Positions 17,410 to 28,064 are shown, counted from the first letter of the stretch. The stretch: 64,000 bases of DNA from Moritella sp. (GCF_013215705.1 NZ_JABSQR010000014.1:1-64000), one strand, 5' to 3'. Made by a program: numbers and translations. Notes: a model not told the origin generated them from the sequence alone.

Positions 17410-18789
17410 CTATAGTTTATCTATTGCTTTATTATCGCGTAAGGATAATTTCAGTAATTCAGAATATAGTGGTTTTCCCCCCAACGCTTGAGCGATAAAT
17501 GTTGCACCTAAGCAAGTCATCAGTAAAGGTAAAATAAGTGCATAGTTATCGGTCATTTCCACCACTAAAATAATACCGGTTACAGGAGCTCGCACCGTAG
17601 CAGCGAATAATGCTCCCATACCGGCAACAGCATAAACTGCGGGTTCGGCAACAAATCCGGGAAATAAATCAGCAGCTATCACACCGTATGCCAAACCAAA
17701 CAAAGTGCCTAATGTCAGCATTGGGGTGAATACGCCGCCTGGGGCTCCGGAAGCAAAACAAGCGACTGTTCCCAGTAACCGCACCATGAACAACCCAACC
17801 AAGAGCAGCCAGGTCAAGGGATCCTGAATTATGCTGGTAATTAGTTCGATACCACTGCCCGCTGCATCAGGCAGCAAGATTTGTAATAAAGTAAAGACAC
17901 TGCCAAACAAGACCCCTGTCATGACAATGCGGCTGAGTTTATTATCTTGGTGATGTTTTAAGTGTTTCGTTGCACTTAATATCCAATGGTTAAAACCCAC
18001 GCCAATAAAGCCAAAAAGAGTACCCAGAAGCAGAAATAACCACAGAGAGGTTAAAGGCGGCACGGTAAAATGGGGAATGTGCATCACGGCTTGTTGGCCA
18101 TGAAATGAGCGCATTACAATAGTACCAATCGCTGCAGCAAGGGTAACGCATTTTATTGACGTGATGTTGTAACGAAACTGCGGACGCATCTCTTCAATGA
18201 CAAAAAGGATGCCTGCTAAAGGTGCGTTAAAGGCTGCTGCAAGGCCGGCCGCAGCACCTGCTGCGGTGAGAATATGAGTCGCATGTGCATAGCGTTTGGC
18301 TGTATCTGACAACATGCGGCCAATTGCCCCACCAATCTGAATTGAAGGTCCCTCTCGACCCAATACCATTCCAGACCCTATCGCCAGAGTACCAGCAATA
18401 AACTTCACTGGCAGCACGCGGCGCCAGCGAATATCGTAAATACCATCAAGCGCCCCTTCAATATGAGGGATGCCACTGCCTGACGCTTCGGGTGCAAAAC
18501 GCCGTGTTAACCAAAATGCAAAGCCAGTCATGATCCCTCCGAGCAGCATCAGCAGTAATACCTTCACAAGCAGCGGCCCTGATAACTGATCAAATAAAAG
18601 CATTCGATGCTCATTGACCCATAATATTGCAGCCTCAAAGAGGGCGATAATCAACCCTGTTAAAGCGCCGACACCAGCAGAAAGTGCCAGTAATACGATG
18701 TAGTCATGTTTTGTCGAAAGTAGTTTCGGGGTCGTACGATGTTTAAGAAGACCACCTTGAAAAAATCTGAAATTGGGGGATTTAGGCAT
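17410..18789 (-). CDS. clcA: ClC-type H+/Cl- antiporter
   Basis: A 459-residue chloride channel family protein without C-terminal CBS domains. The three selectivity-filter motifs are visible: GSGIPHIEG (about residue 95), GREGPSIQIGG (about 140-150, containing the gating Glu) and GAPGGVFTPML (about 345). These are features of CLC transporters that exchange chloride for protons, used in acid resistance by E. coli ClcA. I chose the ATG at 18789; the longer reading from 18837 starts with TTG and lacks a ribosome-binding site. In E. coli clcA lies between hemL and erpA; here it has moved next to tkt. Confidence 0.93.
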   Translation of the reverse strand: MPKSPNFRFFQGGLLKHRTTPKLLSTKHDYIVLLALSAGVGALTGLIIALFEAAILWVNEHRMLLFDQLSGPLLVKVLLLMLLGGIMTGFAFWLTRRFAPEASGSGIPHIEGALDGIYDIRWRRVLPVKFIAGTLAIGSGMVLGREGPSIQIGGAIGRMLSDTAKRYAHATHILTAAGAAAGLAAAFNAPLAGILFVIEEMRPQFRYNITSIKCVTLAAAIGTIVMRSFHGQQAVMHIPHFTVPPLTSLWLFLLLGTLFGFIGVGFNHWILSATKHLKHHQDNKLSRIVMTGVLFGSVFTLLQILLPDAAGSGIELITSIIQDPLTWLLLVGLFMVRLLGTVACFASGAPGGVFTPMLTLGTLFGLAYGVIAADLFPGFVAEPAVYAVAGMGALFAATVRAPVTGIILVVEMTDNYALILPLLMTCLGATFIAQALGGKPLYSELLKLSLRDNKAIDKL

Positions 18790-19187
18790 GTGTGTGTAGA
18801 ACCTGAGCGAATCAAATGGTAGAAAAATAAATAACAAATTATTATAGTCAATAATGAGTAGGTTGCATAGCAGATACTGGCCTGTTGCTAGCTAATGATG
18901 GTAAAAAAGCTAATTATGGACTAAAAAGTGTTAATACGTGTCATGCTCACATAATTACCAATAAAATAATGAGTTTTATTCATTTGAGCGTTAATATGAT
19001 TTCATTTGAAACCATCATTGGTTGGTTTGAAGTCTGTATGTATAATACAGGCTTGGTTTAATTTAAATTAATTAATCGAAAATTCAAGAAACATAAATAA
19101 ACTAAAGAAACTTGTTATACATAAGATAATTTTATGACAATATAACAGCTTAAAAGTATTTTAAATTAATCTCTGCAGGAGCAAACT
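18790..19187. other. Intergenic region clcA / tkt
   Basis: About 400 bp of AT-rich DNA between divergent genes. It holds the candidate tkt promoter described separately; nothing else is evident. Confidence 0.5.
19018..19046 (+). promoter_or_regulatory. Candidate sigma-70 promoter of tkt
   Basis: TTGGTT (19018-19023) and TATAAT (19041-19046) are separated by 17 bp. It would give a leader of about 135 bases before the tkt ATG. Confidence 0.55.
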
Positions 19188-21176
19188 ATGCCATCTCGTC
19201 AAGAGCTAGCGAACGCGATCCGTGCCCTAAGTATGGACGCGGTTCAACAAGCAAATTCAGGCCATCCCGGCGCACCAATGGGCATGGCAGATATTGCCGA
19301 AGTATTATGGCGTAAGAACCTAAACCATAATCCAGCAAATCCAAACTGGGTTGATCGTGACCGCTTTATTCTGTCTAACGGTCATGGTTCAATGCTTATT
19401 TACTCACTGCTACACCTAACCGGTTACGCACTACCAATTGAAGAATTGAAGAACTTCCGTCAATTGCATTCAAAAACCCCTGGTCACCCAGAGTACGGTT
19501 ATGCACCTGGTATTGAAACCACGACTGGTCCACTCGGTCAAGGTATCACTAATGCTATCGGCATGGCGATTGCTGAAAAAACATTAGCAGCACAGTTCAA
19601 TAAACCAGAACATGAAGTTGTTGATCATTTTACTTACTCTTTCTTAGGCGATGGCTGTCTAATGGAAGGTATTTCTCACGAAGCATGTTCACTTGCTGGC
19701 ACATTAGGCTTAGGTAAACTAGTTGCATTCTGGGATGACAACGGCATTTCAATTGATGGCGAAGTTGATGGTTGGTTCACTGACGATACAGTAAAACGTT
19801 TTGAAGCTTACGGCTGGCATGTAATCTCTGTAGATGGTCATAACCCGGCAGAAATCCAAGCGGCAATCGACGCATCTAAAGCTGAAACATCACGTCCAAG
19901 TCTTATCTGTTGTAAAACAGTGATCGGTTTTGGTTCACCAAACAAAGAAGGTACACATGGCTGTCATGGTGCTCCTCTGGGTGAATCTGAAATCATAGCT
20001 ACACGTGAAAAACTTGGTTGGAAACACGCTGCATTTGAAATTCCTGCAGATATCTATGCTGAGTGGGATGCCAATGAAGCTGGCGCACAAGCGGAAGCGG
20101 CATGGAATGAAAAATTTGCGGCTTATCAAGCGGCATATCCAGAACTAGCTGCAGAATACGTACGTCGTACTTCTGGTGAACTACCTGCAGATTGGGAAAC
20201 AAAAACAACTGATTACATCAAACAGTTACAAGTTGATTCTGCAAAAATAGCGACACGTAAAGCATCGCAAAACTGTATCGAAGAGTTTGGTGCAATGTTA
20301 CCAGAACTACTTGGTGGCTCAGCTGATTTAGCACCATCTAACTTAACTATGTGGTCTGGTACTAAAGCGATTACTGCTGATGACGCATCAGGTAACTACT
20401 TGCATTATGGTGTACGTGAGTTTGCTATGACGGCAATCATCAATGGTATGTCTTTACACGGTGGTTTAATGCCTTACGGTGCGACATTCCTGATGTTCAT
20501 GGAGTATGCGCGTAATGCAATGCGTATGGCTGCATTAATGAAAATTCAGAACATCCAAGTCTATACTCATGACTCAATCGGTCTAGGTGAAGATGGTCCA
20601 ACTCACCAGCCAGTAGAGCAAGTTGCAAGTCTACGTCTAACACCAAACATGAGCGCATGGCGTCCATGTGATTCTGTTGAATCTGCGGTAGCATGGAAAT
20701 ATGCAATCGAACGTAAAGACGGTCCAACGGCACTAATCTTCAGTCGTCAAGGTCTAGCACCTATGCCGCGTACTGATGCACAGTTAGCTAACGTTGCTAA
20801 AGGTGGTTACACGCTCGTTGATTGTGATGGCAAACCAGAGCTTATCCTTATATCTACCGGTTCTGAAGTTGAACTTTGTACGAAAGCAGCGACAGAACTA
20901 ACAGCGAAAGGCCGTAAGGTTCGTGTTGTATCTATGCCTGCTACAGACGTATTTGACAAGCAAGACGCTGCATACCGTGAATCAGTTCTACCGTCTGACG
21001 TTGTTAAACGTGTTGCGGTGGAAGCGGGTATCGCGGACTTCTGGCACAAATACACTGGCTTTAACGGTAAGATCATCGGCATGACCACATTCGGCGAATC
21101 AGCACCTGCTGACCAGCTGTTTGAAATGTTCGGTTTCACTGTTGCCAATGTTGTTGCAACGGCTGAATCACTGTAA
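19188..21176 (+). CDS. tkt: Transketolase
   Basis: A 662-residue thiamine diphosphate enzyme of the pentose phosphate pathway, transferring two-carbon ketol units. Visible features: N-terminal [20 protein letters not shown], the ThDP motif [13 protein letters not shown] near residues 155-167, and the pyrimidine-domain stretch [19 protein letters not shown] near 410. The SRQGL/VAVEAGI C-terminal domain is complete. GCAGGAG precedes the ATG. Flanked by a promoter candidate and a terminator, so monocistronic. Codon use is that of a well-expressed gene. Confidence 0.98.
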   Translation: MPSRQELANAIRALSMDAVQQANSGHPGAPMGMADIAEVLWRKNLNHNPANPNWVDRDRFILSNGHGSMLIYSLLHLTGYALPIEELKNFRQLHSKTPGHPEYGYAPGIETTTGPLGQGITNAIGMAIAEKTLAAQFNKPEHEVVDHFTYSFLGDGCLMEGISHEACSLAGTLGLGKLVAFWDDNGISIDGEVDGWFTDDTVKRFEAYGWHVISVDGHNPAEIQAAIDASKAETSRPSLICCKTVIGFGSPNKEGTHGCHGAPLGESEIIATREKLGWKHAAFEIPADIYAEWDANEAGAQAEAAWNEKFAAYQAAYPELAAEYVRRTSGELPADWETKTTDYIKQLQVDSAKIATRKASQNCIEEFGAMLPELLGGSADLAPSNLTMWSGTKAITADDASGNYLHYGVREFAMTAIINGMSLHGGLMPYGATFLMFMEYARNAMRMAALMKIQNIQVYTHDSIGLGEDGPTHQPVEQVASLRLTPNMSAWRPCDSVESAVAWKYAIERKDGPTALIFSRQGLAPMPRTDAQLANVAKGGYTLVDCDGKPELILISTGSEVELCTKAATELTAKGRKVRVVSMPATDVFDKQDAAYRESVLPSDVVKRVAVEAGIADFWHKYTGFNGKIIGMTTFGESAPADQLFEMFGFTVANVVATAESL

Positions 21177-21237
21177 TTTAAGTACTGTGTGTTGATAACA
21201 TAGCACACAGATTTAATGTGTTACGGTAACGAAAAAA

Positions 21238-21258
21238 GAGCGCATCGCGCTCTTTTTT
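21238..21258 (+). terminator. Terminator of tkt
   Basis: Stem GAGCGC/GCGCTC with an ATC loop, followed by six T. Confidence 0.9.
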
Positions 21259-21287
21259 ATTGTCTGTCATTTAGTAATGACAGACAC

Positions 21288-21315
21288 AAAAAAAACCAGC
21301 ATGACGCTGGTTTTT
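21288..21315 (-). terminator. Terminator of the panBCD-side transcript (after panD)
   Basis: AAAAACCAGC/GCTGGTTTTT stem with a five-base loop; on the minus strand it is followed by a run of T. Between it and the tkt terminator lies another hairpin (TGTCTGTCATT/AATGACAGACA). Confidence 0.88.
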
Positions 21316-21339
21316 CATTATTCCGTATCAGTTTGCTAA

Positions 21340-21720
21340 CTAGGCAACTTGCACAGGAATATCGTTACTTGTACGAACGATGTCATTAACTTGATTAAGA
21401 TAAACAAGCGAAGGTTTGTGTTGCTTCGCTTCTTCATTGTCCATACGTACGTAAGCACAGATAATGATACGATCGCCGACTGCTGCTTTACGCGCTGCAG
21501 CGCCGTTCACTGAAATGATTTTTGAACCGCGTTCGCCAGCGATAGCATAAGTTGAAAAGCGCTCCCCATTATCAATGTTATAGATATCGATTGCTTCATA
21601 CTCTAGGATCCCTGACGCATCAAGCATATCTTGATCGATTGCGCATGAACCTTCATAGTTTAATTCTGCATGTGTTACACGCGCTTGGTGTAATTTACCT
21701 TTTAGCATTGTGGTTTGCAT
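21340..21720 (-). CDS. panD: Aspartate 1-decarboxylase proenzyme
   Basis: A 126-residue pyruvoyl enzyme that makes beta-alanine from aspartate for pantothenate. The self-processing site is the Gly-Ser in NYEGSCAID (Ser becomes the pyruvoyl group). [13 protein letters not shown] near the C-terminus is also typical. I chose the ATG at 21720 (MQTTMLKGK) because the family starts here; a further in-frame ATG lies 15 bp upstream. It is the last gene of the pan cluster, with an end-only repeat in the 180-bp gap to panC. Confidence 0.96.
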   Translation of the reverse strand: MQTTMLKGKLHQARVTHAELNYEGSCAIDQDMLDASGILEYEAIDIYNIDNGERFSTYAIAGERGSKIISVNGAAARKAAVGDRIIICAYVRMDNEEAKQHKPSLVYLNQVNDIVRTSNDIPVQVA

Positions 21721-21754
21721 TGTTCTAAAACCCATTTCATTAATAGTTTATGAA

Positions 21755-21801
21755 TATACCCAAGTTGCTGATTGTTCATCTTAGAGTCACTTGGGGATAT
21801 A
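21755..21801. repeat. Short deletion derivative of the TATACCCAAG repeat
   Basis: Begins TATACCCAAG (21755-21764) and continues with TTGCTGATTGTTCATCTTAG and ends CTTGGGGATATA. It matches the left ten bases of the full element joined to its last ~36 bases as seen at 59768-59805. It lies between panC and panD. Confidence 0.75.
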
Positions 21802-21916
21802 TATATACCGTACAAAATCTGTACCGGCGTCCATAGTAGCGTATTTGTTTAATTAGCGCAATTGTACTATTTGCTCAGGTAAATAGTCATAGTTATCAGT
21901 ACTATTGCGTTTATGA

Positions 21917-22768
21917 TTAACTTAATTTAACCACTTTATTATCGATTAAACGTGCTTTCCCTAAAAATGCAGCCATTAAAACAACGGCTGTTGTAGTGTT
22001 TTTAGTGATAAGCGCTAAAGTATCGGCATCGACGATATCAATCGCGTCGGTATTAAAACCGGCGGCATTGAGTTGTGCTGTGGCTTGCGTGACTAATGCT
22101 GTATTTGCTTGCTCATCAACAGAAACTTGATCTGCAATGGTCTGCATTACATCGGCTAATAGAGGCGCTAGAGTACGTTCTTCAGCGGTTAACAGACCAT
22201 TACGAGAGCTCATTGCTAGGCCTGATTCTTCACGTACAGTCGGTACACCAACAATTTGAATTGGCATTGCTAGGTCGTCGACCATGTGACGAATTAACGC
22301 TAATTGTTGGAAATCTTTTTCACCAAATAAAGCCACGTCAGGCTGCACTAAGTTAAATAACTTGGCCACGATCGTCGATACACCGTTAAAGTGACCCGGG
22401 CGATGCGCGCCTTCTAGCACCTCTGAAATACCAGGTACTTGAATGAACGTTTGTGATGCTAGACCGTGTGGATAAATCAGTTCTGGTGCTGGGGTAAAGA
22501 CTAAATCGGTATCAACACTTTGTAATGCACGGCAATCTGCGTCTAAGGTACGCGGGTACGCGGCTAAATCAGCAGCTTGATTAAACTGCATCGGATTAAC
22601 AAAGATACTGACGACAACACGATCTGCGTATTTTTGCGCTTCTTTTACCAGTGCCAAATGACCATCATGTAAATTACCCATGGTCGGCACAAATGCGGTA
22701 GATAGACCAAGACGACGCCAAGCTATCACTTGCTCTCTAAGCACATCAATATTTGCAATAATATCCAT
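21917..22768 (-). CDS. panC: Pantothenate synthetase (pantoate-beta-alanine ligase)
   Basis: A 283-residue ligase joining pantoate and beta-alanine with ATP. Class I nucleotidyl-transfer motifs: [13 protein letters not shown] (HxGH, about residues 26-38), [13 protein letters not shown] (about 148), GEKDFQQL (about 170) and the KMSKS-like MSSRNGLLT (about 188). Start 33 bp after panB, same strand, so operon-coupled. Confidence 0.97.
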   Translation of the reverse strand: MDIIANIDVLREQVIAWRRLGLSTAFVPTMGNLHDGHLALVKEAQKYADRVVVSIFVNPMQFNQAADLAAYPRTLDADCRALQSVDTDLVFTPAPELIYPHGLASQTFIQVPGISEVLEGAHRPGHFNGVSTIVAKLFNLVQPDVALFGEKDFQQLALIRHMVDDLAMPIQIVGVPTVREESGLAMSSRNGLLTAEERTLAPLLADVMQTIADQVSVDEQANTALVTQATAQLNAAGFNTDAIDIVDADTLALITKNTTTAVVLMAAFLGKARLIDNKVVKLS

Positions 22769-22801
22769 ATATGAATTACCTAATAAAATTGGTCGGGTAT
22801 G

Positions 22802-23596
22802 TTATGAGAACATGTGCTCATCGGCTGGGAAGGTGAGTGCAGCAACTTCATCGATATAAGCGTTAATTGCTTTGCGCATATCACCGGTTTCGGCTAAGAA
22901 ATTCTTTGAAAATTTCGGTACAAAGCCTTTTGAAATACCAAACGCATCATGCATCACTAAGATTTGACCATCAGTATCACGGCCAGCACCAATACCAATC
23001 ACTGGGATCGTTAAGGCTTCGGTGATACGTTTTGCCAGTGGTGCTGGGATACATTCTACCACTAACAGTTGGATACCAGCGGCCTGTAATAACAGCGCAT
23101 GCTCGACCATTTCATCGGCTTTATCTTGTGCGCGGCCTTGTATTTTAAAACCGCCAAAGACGTGTACCGACTGCGGTGTTAAACCAAGGTGACCACATAC
23201 TGGAATGCCACGTTCAGTTAATGCTGCCACACTTTCTACTAACCATTCGCCACCTTCAACTTTAACCATATTGGCACCGGCTTGCATCAGGGTTGTCGCA
23301 TTAGTTAAGGTCTGCTCTTTAGTGGCATAACTCATGAAGGGCATATCCGCGATAACCAGTGAATTTGTCGCCCCTGCACGCACACAACGGGTATGATAAG
23401 CAATATCTGTTACTGTGACAGGTAACGTATCATTATGGCCTTGTAATACCATGCCCATCGAGTCGCCGACTAATAATACAGGCATGCCAACTTCATCAAA
23501 TAATGCGGCAAAACTCGCATCATACGCGGTAATACTGGCAAATTTTTGTCCTGCTTCTTTCATCTTAAGCAGTTTAGATACGGTAACTTTGCTCAT
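22802..23596 (-). CDS. panB: Ketopantoate hydroxymethyltransferase
   Basis: A 264-residue TIM-barrel enzyme that converts alpha-ketoisovalerate to ketopantoate using methylene-tetrahydrofolate. Signatures: [25 protein letters not shown] (metal-binding Asp in VGDSMGMV), KVEGGEW, and [17 protein letters not shown] near residue 205. AAGGA lies five bases before the ATG. Gap to folK is 18 bp, so transcription is continuous. Confidence 0.97.
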   Translation of the reverse strand: MSKVTVSKLLKMKEAGQKFASITAYDASFAALFDEVGMPVLLVGDSMGMVLQGHNDTLPVTVTDIAYHTRCVRAGATNSLVIADMPFMSYATKEQTLTNATTLMQAGANMVKVEGGEWLVESVAALTERGIPVCGHLGLTPQSVHVFGGFKIQGRAQDKADEMVEHALLLQAAGIQLLVVECIPAPLAKRITEALTIPVIGIGAGRDTDGQILVMHDAFGISKGFVPKFSKNFLAETGDMRKAINAYIDEVAALTFPADEHMFS

Positions 23597-23614
23597 TGGA
23601 AATCCTTCTTCACA

Positions 23615-24142
23615 TTACTCTGTGTTTTGATAAATAGCTAAGTCATTACGAGGACAGTCCTTAAGTAATGCTGACAATGCTTGACCACAAGGTAACTGCA
23701 ATTGTGGTGCTATTTCTGCTAATGGATAAAGTACAAATTCACGCTCTTTCATGCCGTAATGTGGCACGGTTAAGCGTGGTGTACTCATTATTTCATTACC
23801 GACCAGTAAGATATCTAAATCGAGGGTTCTTGCCCCCCAATGTTCTTTACGCACACGGCCTTGTTCATTTTCAATCTGCTGTAGCGCATCGAGTAATTCA
23901 ATGGGTGCTAAACGGGTATCGACACAGGCAACCGCATTAATATAATCAGGTTGCTCTTGTGGCCCCATTGGCTTACTTGCATACAGGGATGAAACGCCAA
24001 TAAAACGACTTGCCGTTAATGTCTCTAGCGCTGTAATGGCTGCTTTGGCTTGCGCTACCGGATCGGTAAGATTACTGCCGATCGCGATATAACAACGGGT
24101 ATAACCTTGTTCGTTAATAGCATGTTCTTTTAGAGATGACAT
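23615..24142 (-). CDS. folK: 6-hydroxymethyl-7,8-dihydropterin pyrophosphokinase
   Basis: A HPPK of 175 residues from the ATG at 24142 that makes the pyrophosphorylated pterin for folate synthesis. Features: YIAIGSNLTDP (N-terminal strand), SSLYASKPMGPQEQPDYINAV, and the ATP/Mg motif EHWGARTLDLDILL with the catalytic Asp pair. In-frame starts further up (24154, 24220) exist inside pcnB; homology starts at about 24110. It directly follows pcnB. Confidence 0.93.
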   Translation of the reverse strand: MSSLKEHAINEQGYTRCYIAIGSNLTDPVAQAKAAITALETLTASRFIGVSSLYASKPMGPQEQPDYINAVACVDTRLAPIELLDALQQIENEQGRVRKEHWGARTLDLDILLVGNEIMSTPRLTVPHYGMKEREFVLYPLAEIAPQLQLPCGQALSALLKDCPRNDLAIYQNTE

Positions 24143-24146
24143 ACTA

Positions 24147-25682
24147 TTAAGCATCGCTGTCGCTTGCTGGCTTTTTCTTTTTAGCGCGGCGTGGACGTGT
24201 TTTTTTACCCGCTGGTGCATTCAATTCTTTAATTAAATTCTGACGGCCAGTCGCATTTTCAGTTTGGTAATCGCGCCACCATTGCGTTACTTCGACTAAG
24301 TCACCACCTTGGATCTCTGCGCGCATTTCTAAGAAATCAAAACCGGCACGGAATTTTAAGTGTTCGAAGGCTTTTTCTGCGCGTTTACCTTGGCGACGTG
24401 GTAAGCGGCCTTGTAAATGCCAGATATCACGGATTGTTGAGGTAAAGCGGCGTGGGATCGCAATGCTCTTAGTTTGTGAGTCTAGCGCGTCATTCATTGC
24501 TAATAACAAGGCATCACTGTAGTTAAGACCGCTGTCTATTACACGTTCTTCAGCGAGCGCTTCTAGTGGATACCATAACATTGCAGCATACAAATAAGCG
24601 GGCGTCACACGCTTACCGGCATTAATACGGCTGTCGGTATTCTCTAGTGCAATTTCGATGAATTTATCACAGTTACTTGAACCGTCTTCATTTTGATATT
24701 TGCTAACTAGTGGGAACAATGGCTGGAATAAACCATGCTCTTTCATCAGTTTGTATGTCGCTAAACCGTGACCATTTAAGAATAGTTTTAATGTTTCTTC
24801 AAATAAGCGGGCGGCAGGAATACTTTGGAGCAAGCTGGCTAACTGTTTGATGGGTGCTTTTGCATCGGGGCTGATTTGCATGTCTAATTTAGCGGAAAAA
24901 CGCACTGCACGTAACATACGTACCGGATCTTCACGGTAACGTGTCTCTGGATCACCAATTAAACGTAGTTGTTTACTTTGTAAATCGGCAAGGCCGCCAG
25001 CAAAGTCATAAACAGCACGGTCGGCAATGTTGTAGTAAAGTGCATTAACGGTAAAGTCACGACGTTCTGCATCTTCACTGATGGTGCCGTAGACGTTATC
25101 ACGTAACAACATGCCACCATCAGACTGCTTTGATGTTTGTTGATTTTGTTCTTTTTCTTCAACGTGATGACCACGGAAGGTGGCAACTTCGATCATGTCA
25201 CGGCCAAATAGGATGTGAGCAAGACGGAAACGGCGGCCAACTAAGCGACAGTTGTGGAATAGTTTTTTGATTTGCTCTGGTTCAGCATTGGTCGCAATAT
25301 CAAAATCTTTTGGCTCTTGACCAATAAAGATATCACGTACACCACCACCAACAAGATAAGCCTGATAGCCTGATTTATGTAAACGGTAGAGTACTTTTAG
25401 GGCGTTTTCACTAATTAGATTATGGTTGACCGGGTGTTGACCCTTTTCCAATTTCAGTTCATTTAATCCTAAATTCTGTGTGTTTTGTAGCTCAACTGAC
25501 GCAGGTACTGCAACCGAAGTTTTATTCGAACCGGTCTCGTGTAGTGCTTTTTTACTCGCAGCATCACGATCTTTGCGTGTCTTTGACGCTGTCTCAGAAG
25601 TAGTTTCTTGCCCATCTGGTGCTTGATCTATCTGCTTTCTGCTCAGTATATTTTTACAGAATCTAGTGATTTGAGTGAAAAT
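24147..25682 (-). CDS. pcnB: Poly(A) polymerase I, with a probable AUU start
   Basis: The conserved nucleotidyltransferase core runs from about residue 90 (LVGGGVRDIFIG, then DFDIATNAEP with the catalytic Asp pair) through the RRDFTVNALYY motif and a basic C-terminal tail (GKKTRPRRAKKKK). The enzyme adds 3' poly(A) tails that trigger RNA decay. No ATG gives a full-length start. Reading upstream from the TTG at 25451, the frame stays open to an ATT at 25682. From there the peptide begins (M)FTQITRFCKNILSRK, aligning with E. coli PcnB MFTRVANFCRKVLSRE. E. coli pcnB is known to start at AUU. GAGGTG lies four bases upstream. Total 511 residues. Confidence 0.9.
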   Translation of the reverse strand: MFTQITRFCKNILSRKQIDQAPDGQETTSETASKTRKDRDAASKKALHETGSNKTSVAVPASVELQNTQNLGLNELKLEKGQHPVNHNLISENALKVLYRLHKSGYQAYLVGGGVRDIFIGQEPKDFDIATNAEPEQIKKLFHNCRLVGRRFRLAHILFGRDMIEVATFRGHHVEEKEQNQQTSKQSDGGMLLRDNVYGTISEDAERRDFTVNALYYNIADRAVYDFAGGLADLQSKQLRLIGDPETRYREDPVRMLRAVRFSAKLDMQISPDAKAPIKQLASLLQSIPAARLFEETLKLFLNGHGLATYKLMKEHGLFQPLFPLVSKYQNEDGSSNCDKFIEIALENTDSRINAGKRVTPAYLYAAMLWYPLEALAEERVIDSGLNYSDALLLAMNDALDSQTKSIAIPRRFTSTIRDIWHLQGRLPRRQGKRAEKAFEHLKFRAGFDFLEMRAEIQGGDLVEVTQWWRDYQTENATGRQNLIKELNAPAGKKTRPRRAKKKKPASDSDA

Positions 25683-25692
25683 GGTACACCTC
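25680..25692 (-). promoter_or_regulatory. Ribosome-binding site and AUU start codon of pcnB
   Basis: On the minus strand GAGGTG (25692-25687), TACC, then ATT (25682-25680). A strong Shine-Dalgarno sequence before a rare start codon; AUU starts are discriminated against by initiation factor IF3, keeping PcnB synthesis low in E. coli. Confidence 0.75.
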
Positions 25693-25794
25693 GAATTAAT
25701 ATTAAAATAGGTTGAATTATTTATGCCGCCATATAATAGCGCTGCGTTGATAAAATGACAAAGATTGTTGACGAAATTTAGTATTAATCTTGCC

Positions 25795-26673
25795 TTATTG
25801 GCCTAATACGATTGATTTCTGTCTGGGTAGGTTTTTGACGGACCAATGTTCTGTTCCCCATTCTACTAGCTGAGGGATAGAGAGATCTTGAAGTTCGTTA
25901 TCAGCTGGTAAGGCTAAAAATCTAAACGCATCAATTAATCCCATCTTAGCCTGACTTCGATTTAAAGCGGGTGCGTGATTCTGTTTACTTAATTTTGAGC
26001 CATCGGCATTGCAGGCCAAAGGTAAATGCAAATATGACGGTGCGGACTGTGCAAATTGAGTAAACAAGTATAATTGTCTACCCGTCGGTTCAATGAGGTC
26101 TGCGCCTCTCACAACCTGGGTGATCCCTTGGTAAATATCATCAACCACGACGGCAAGATTATAAGCAAATAGGCCATCTTTACGATGAATGATAAAGTCT
26201 TCGGCGGCCAGTTCTTTATTAATATCAATTTTACCGTGCAGTTCGTCGATAAAATAATTAACCGGTGCTGTTGTCGTTACCCGTAACGCGGCGTTATCAG
26301 CGGTTAGATGTTTGTGCTTACATTGGCCTTGATAAAAAGCGCCCTGAGCGTGGATCTGTTTACGGGTGCAGTTGCAGAAATAGGTAAGATGTTGTTGGCT
26401 AAGTTGAGCAATGGCGTCGTTATAAGCGGCGCTGCGTTGGCTTTGATAGATAACCTCACCATCCCAATGTAAGCCAAAGGCTTCGAGAGTGGTTAAAATA
26501 TTGGCTGCCGCACCAGCGACTTCGCGTGGAGGGTCAAGATCTTCAATACGCACTAACCAAGTACCTTGGTTGGCTTTTGCTTGTAAGTAGCTGCCAACAG
26601 CAGCAATCAGGGAGCCAAAATGTAATGGTCCTGAAGGTGAGGGCGCAAAGCGTCCTACATAGCTATTGGACAT
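25795..26673 (-). CDS. gluQ: Glutamyl-Q tRNA(Asp) synthetase
   Basis: A 292-residue class I synthetase paralogue that glutamylates the queuosine base of tRNA(Asp). The HIGH-like motif is [12 protein letters not shown] (residues 12-23), RIEDLDPPR follows, zinc ligands are seen in FCNCTRKQI with a later Cys (GQCKHK), and the KMSKS-like motif is GSKLSKQN. No anticodon-binding domain, as expected. Lies between dksA and pcnB, the conserved gammaproteobacterial order. Confidence 0.96.
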   Translation of the reverse strand: MSNSYVGRFAPSPSGPLHFGSLIAAVGSYLQAKANQGTWLVRIEDLDPPREVAGAAANILTTLEAFGLHWDGEVIYQSQRSAAYNDAIAQLSQQHLTYFCNCTRKQIHAQGAFYQGQCKHKHLTADNAALRVTTTAPVNYFIDELHGKIDINKELAAEDFIIHRKDGLFAYNLAVVVDDIYQGITQVVRGADLIEPTGRQLYLFTQFAQSAPSYLHLPLACNADGSKLSKQNHAPALNRSQAKMGLIDAFRFLALPADNELQDLSIPQLVEWGTEHWSVKNLPRQKSIVLGQ

Positions 26674-26711
26674 AATATAGAGTTCTTTAAATAAAAAAAG
26701 GCTACAAATAG

Positions 26712-26732
26712 AAAGAGGGCTAATAAGCCCTC
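26712..26732 (-). terminator. Weak hairpin after dksA
   Basis: GAGGGC/GCCCTC stem with a six-base loop, followed on the minus strand by TTTC; may attenuate transcription into gluQ. Confidence 0.4.
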
Positions 26733-26758
26733 AATAAAATCATGTCAGTAGAAACTGA

Positions 26759-27202
26759 TTAGCCAACCATTTGCTTTTCTTTAATTTCAGAAAGCGTTTT
26801 ACAGTCAATACATTGTTCTGCAGTCGGTCGTGCTTCTAGACGGCGGATACCTATTTCGATACCGCATGTGTTGCAAAAACCGAAGTCATCATTTTCAATT
26901 GCTTGAAGTGTTTTTTCGATTTTCTTGATCAGTTTTCTTTCACGATCACGAGCGCGAAGTTCTAAGCTAAATTCTTCTTCCTGGGCTGCTCGATCCACTG
27001 GATCTGGGAAGTTTGACGCTTCATCCTTCATATGAACCACTGTGCGATCAACTTCTTCACGTAGTTCATTACGCCAAGCACTTAAAATCTTTTTGAAGTG
27101 ATTGCGTTGCTTCTCGCCCATGTATTCTTCACCAGATTGTTCTTGGTAAGCTTCTACACCTGCGATGGCTAAAACACCGAGTAATTTTTTCGCTTCAGGC
27201 AT
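26759..27202 (-). CDS. dksA: RNA polymerase-binding transcription factor DksA
   Basis: A 147-residue DksA that enters the RNA polymerase secondary channel and acts with ppGpp on rRNA and amino-acid promoters. The coiled-coil tip with its essential Asp residues is [13 protein letters not shown]. The C-terminal zinc finger has CNTCG and CIDC (four Cys, the redox-stable kind). I chose the ATG at 27202: AGGAGAGAT lies just upstream, and homology starts there; a longer reading from 27223 lacks a good site. Confidence 0.97.
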   Translation of the reverse strand: MPEAKKLLGVLAIAGVEAYQEQSGEEYMGEKQRNHFKKILSAWRNELREEVDRTVVHMKDEASNFPDPVDRAAQEEEFSLELRARDRERKLIKKIEKTLQAIENDDFGFCNTCGIEIGIRRLEARPTAEQCIDCKTLSEIKEKQMVG

Positions 27203-27356
27203 GCTATCTCTCCTAGTCCGCATTACGCCACAATATTACTGAGCACTGCTAAGCAATATTTATGGGCGGTATAAATACCAGAAACACACAAACTGCGCAA
27301 ACTAAACTGGTAAATTGTTCAATTACACCCTCTTTCGGGTTACTTTTGATGTGACT

Positions 27357-28064
27357 TTAGTCACAATTGAATGAAATTTGTTCTACCAGTGAAATTTTGT
27401 CTGTTTCTATTGTACTCGCGTATGCGAATACTTCAACTCCTTGGTTAATGGCCTGCTTAACAAGATCACTATAGTCTCTATCTAAGTGTTTCGCAGGTTT
27501 TAGGGTCTTAATTCCGGTGTGTTGAACGACAAATAATAATACCGCTCGGTGTCCGCTTTTCTTTACAGCCATCAGCTCTCTAAGATGCTTTTGCCCGCGA
27601 ACACTGACAGTATCAGGAAAATAACCACAGTCATTTTCTAATAAACTGGCACTCTTTACTTCGATATAACATTTACCGAGTTTTGGATCATCGAGCAAAA
27701 TATCAATCCGGCTATTTTCATCGCCGTACTTTACTTCGGTGGTTAGATGTTCATAACCAGTGAGTTGTGCTATTGCCGCTGATGTTATGGCTTCTTTAGC
27801 CAGTTGATTGGCCCTCATGGTATTAATACAGATCATATCACCATTGGCTTTTTCGGTGAGTTCCCAAGAGCGTGAATATTTCCGCTTGGGGTTATCCGAT
27901 GTCGAGTACCAAATGGTATCACCAGGATCGCCACAGCCGGTCATTGCCCCGGTATTGGCACAATGGATTGTTACTTTTTCACCATTCTCAAGAATGACAT
28001 CGGTTAAAAATCGTTTGTAGCGTTTTATTAACGTGGCGGGCTGTAATGGACTCGGATACTGCAT
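27357..28064 (-). CDS. sfsA: SfsA (sugar fermentation stimulation protein)
   Basis: A 235-residue SfsA. Residues near the N-terminus (LIKRYKRFLTDVIL), HCANTGAMTGC, WYSTSDNPKRKYSRSWELT and CYIEVKSASLL are family marks. The last resembles a PD-(D/E)xK-type nuclease fold. SfsA has been described as a DNA-binding protein affecting maltose genes in E. coli; its true role is uncertain. Start at the second in-frame ATG (28064), from homology. Upstream of dksA as in E. coli. Confidence 0.92.
   Translation of the reverse strand: MQYPSPLQPATLIKRYKRFLTDVILENGEKVTIHCANTGAMTGCGDPGDTIWYSTSDNPKRKYSRSWELTEKANGDMICINTMRANQLAKEAITSAAIAQLTGYEHLTTEVKYGDENSRIDILLDDPKLGKCYIEVKSASLLENDCGYFPDTVSVRGQKHLRELMAVKKSGHRAVLLFVVQHTGIKTLKPAKHLDRDYSDLVKQAINQGVEVFAYASTIETDKISLVEQISFNCD

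Noticed and set aside
18789..18837. clcA N-terminal extension of 16 residues
   Set aside because: The longer frame begins with TTG without a ribosome-binding site; the ATG at 18789 gives the usual family start.
24147..25451. pcnB starting at the TTG 25451
   Set aside because: It cuts off 77 residues that match the E. coli N-terminus, and the TTG has no Shine-Dalgarno sequence; the upstream AUU with GAGGTG fits better.
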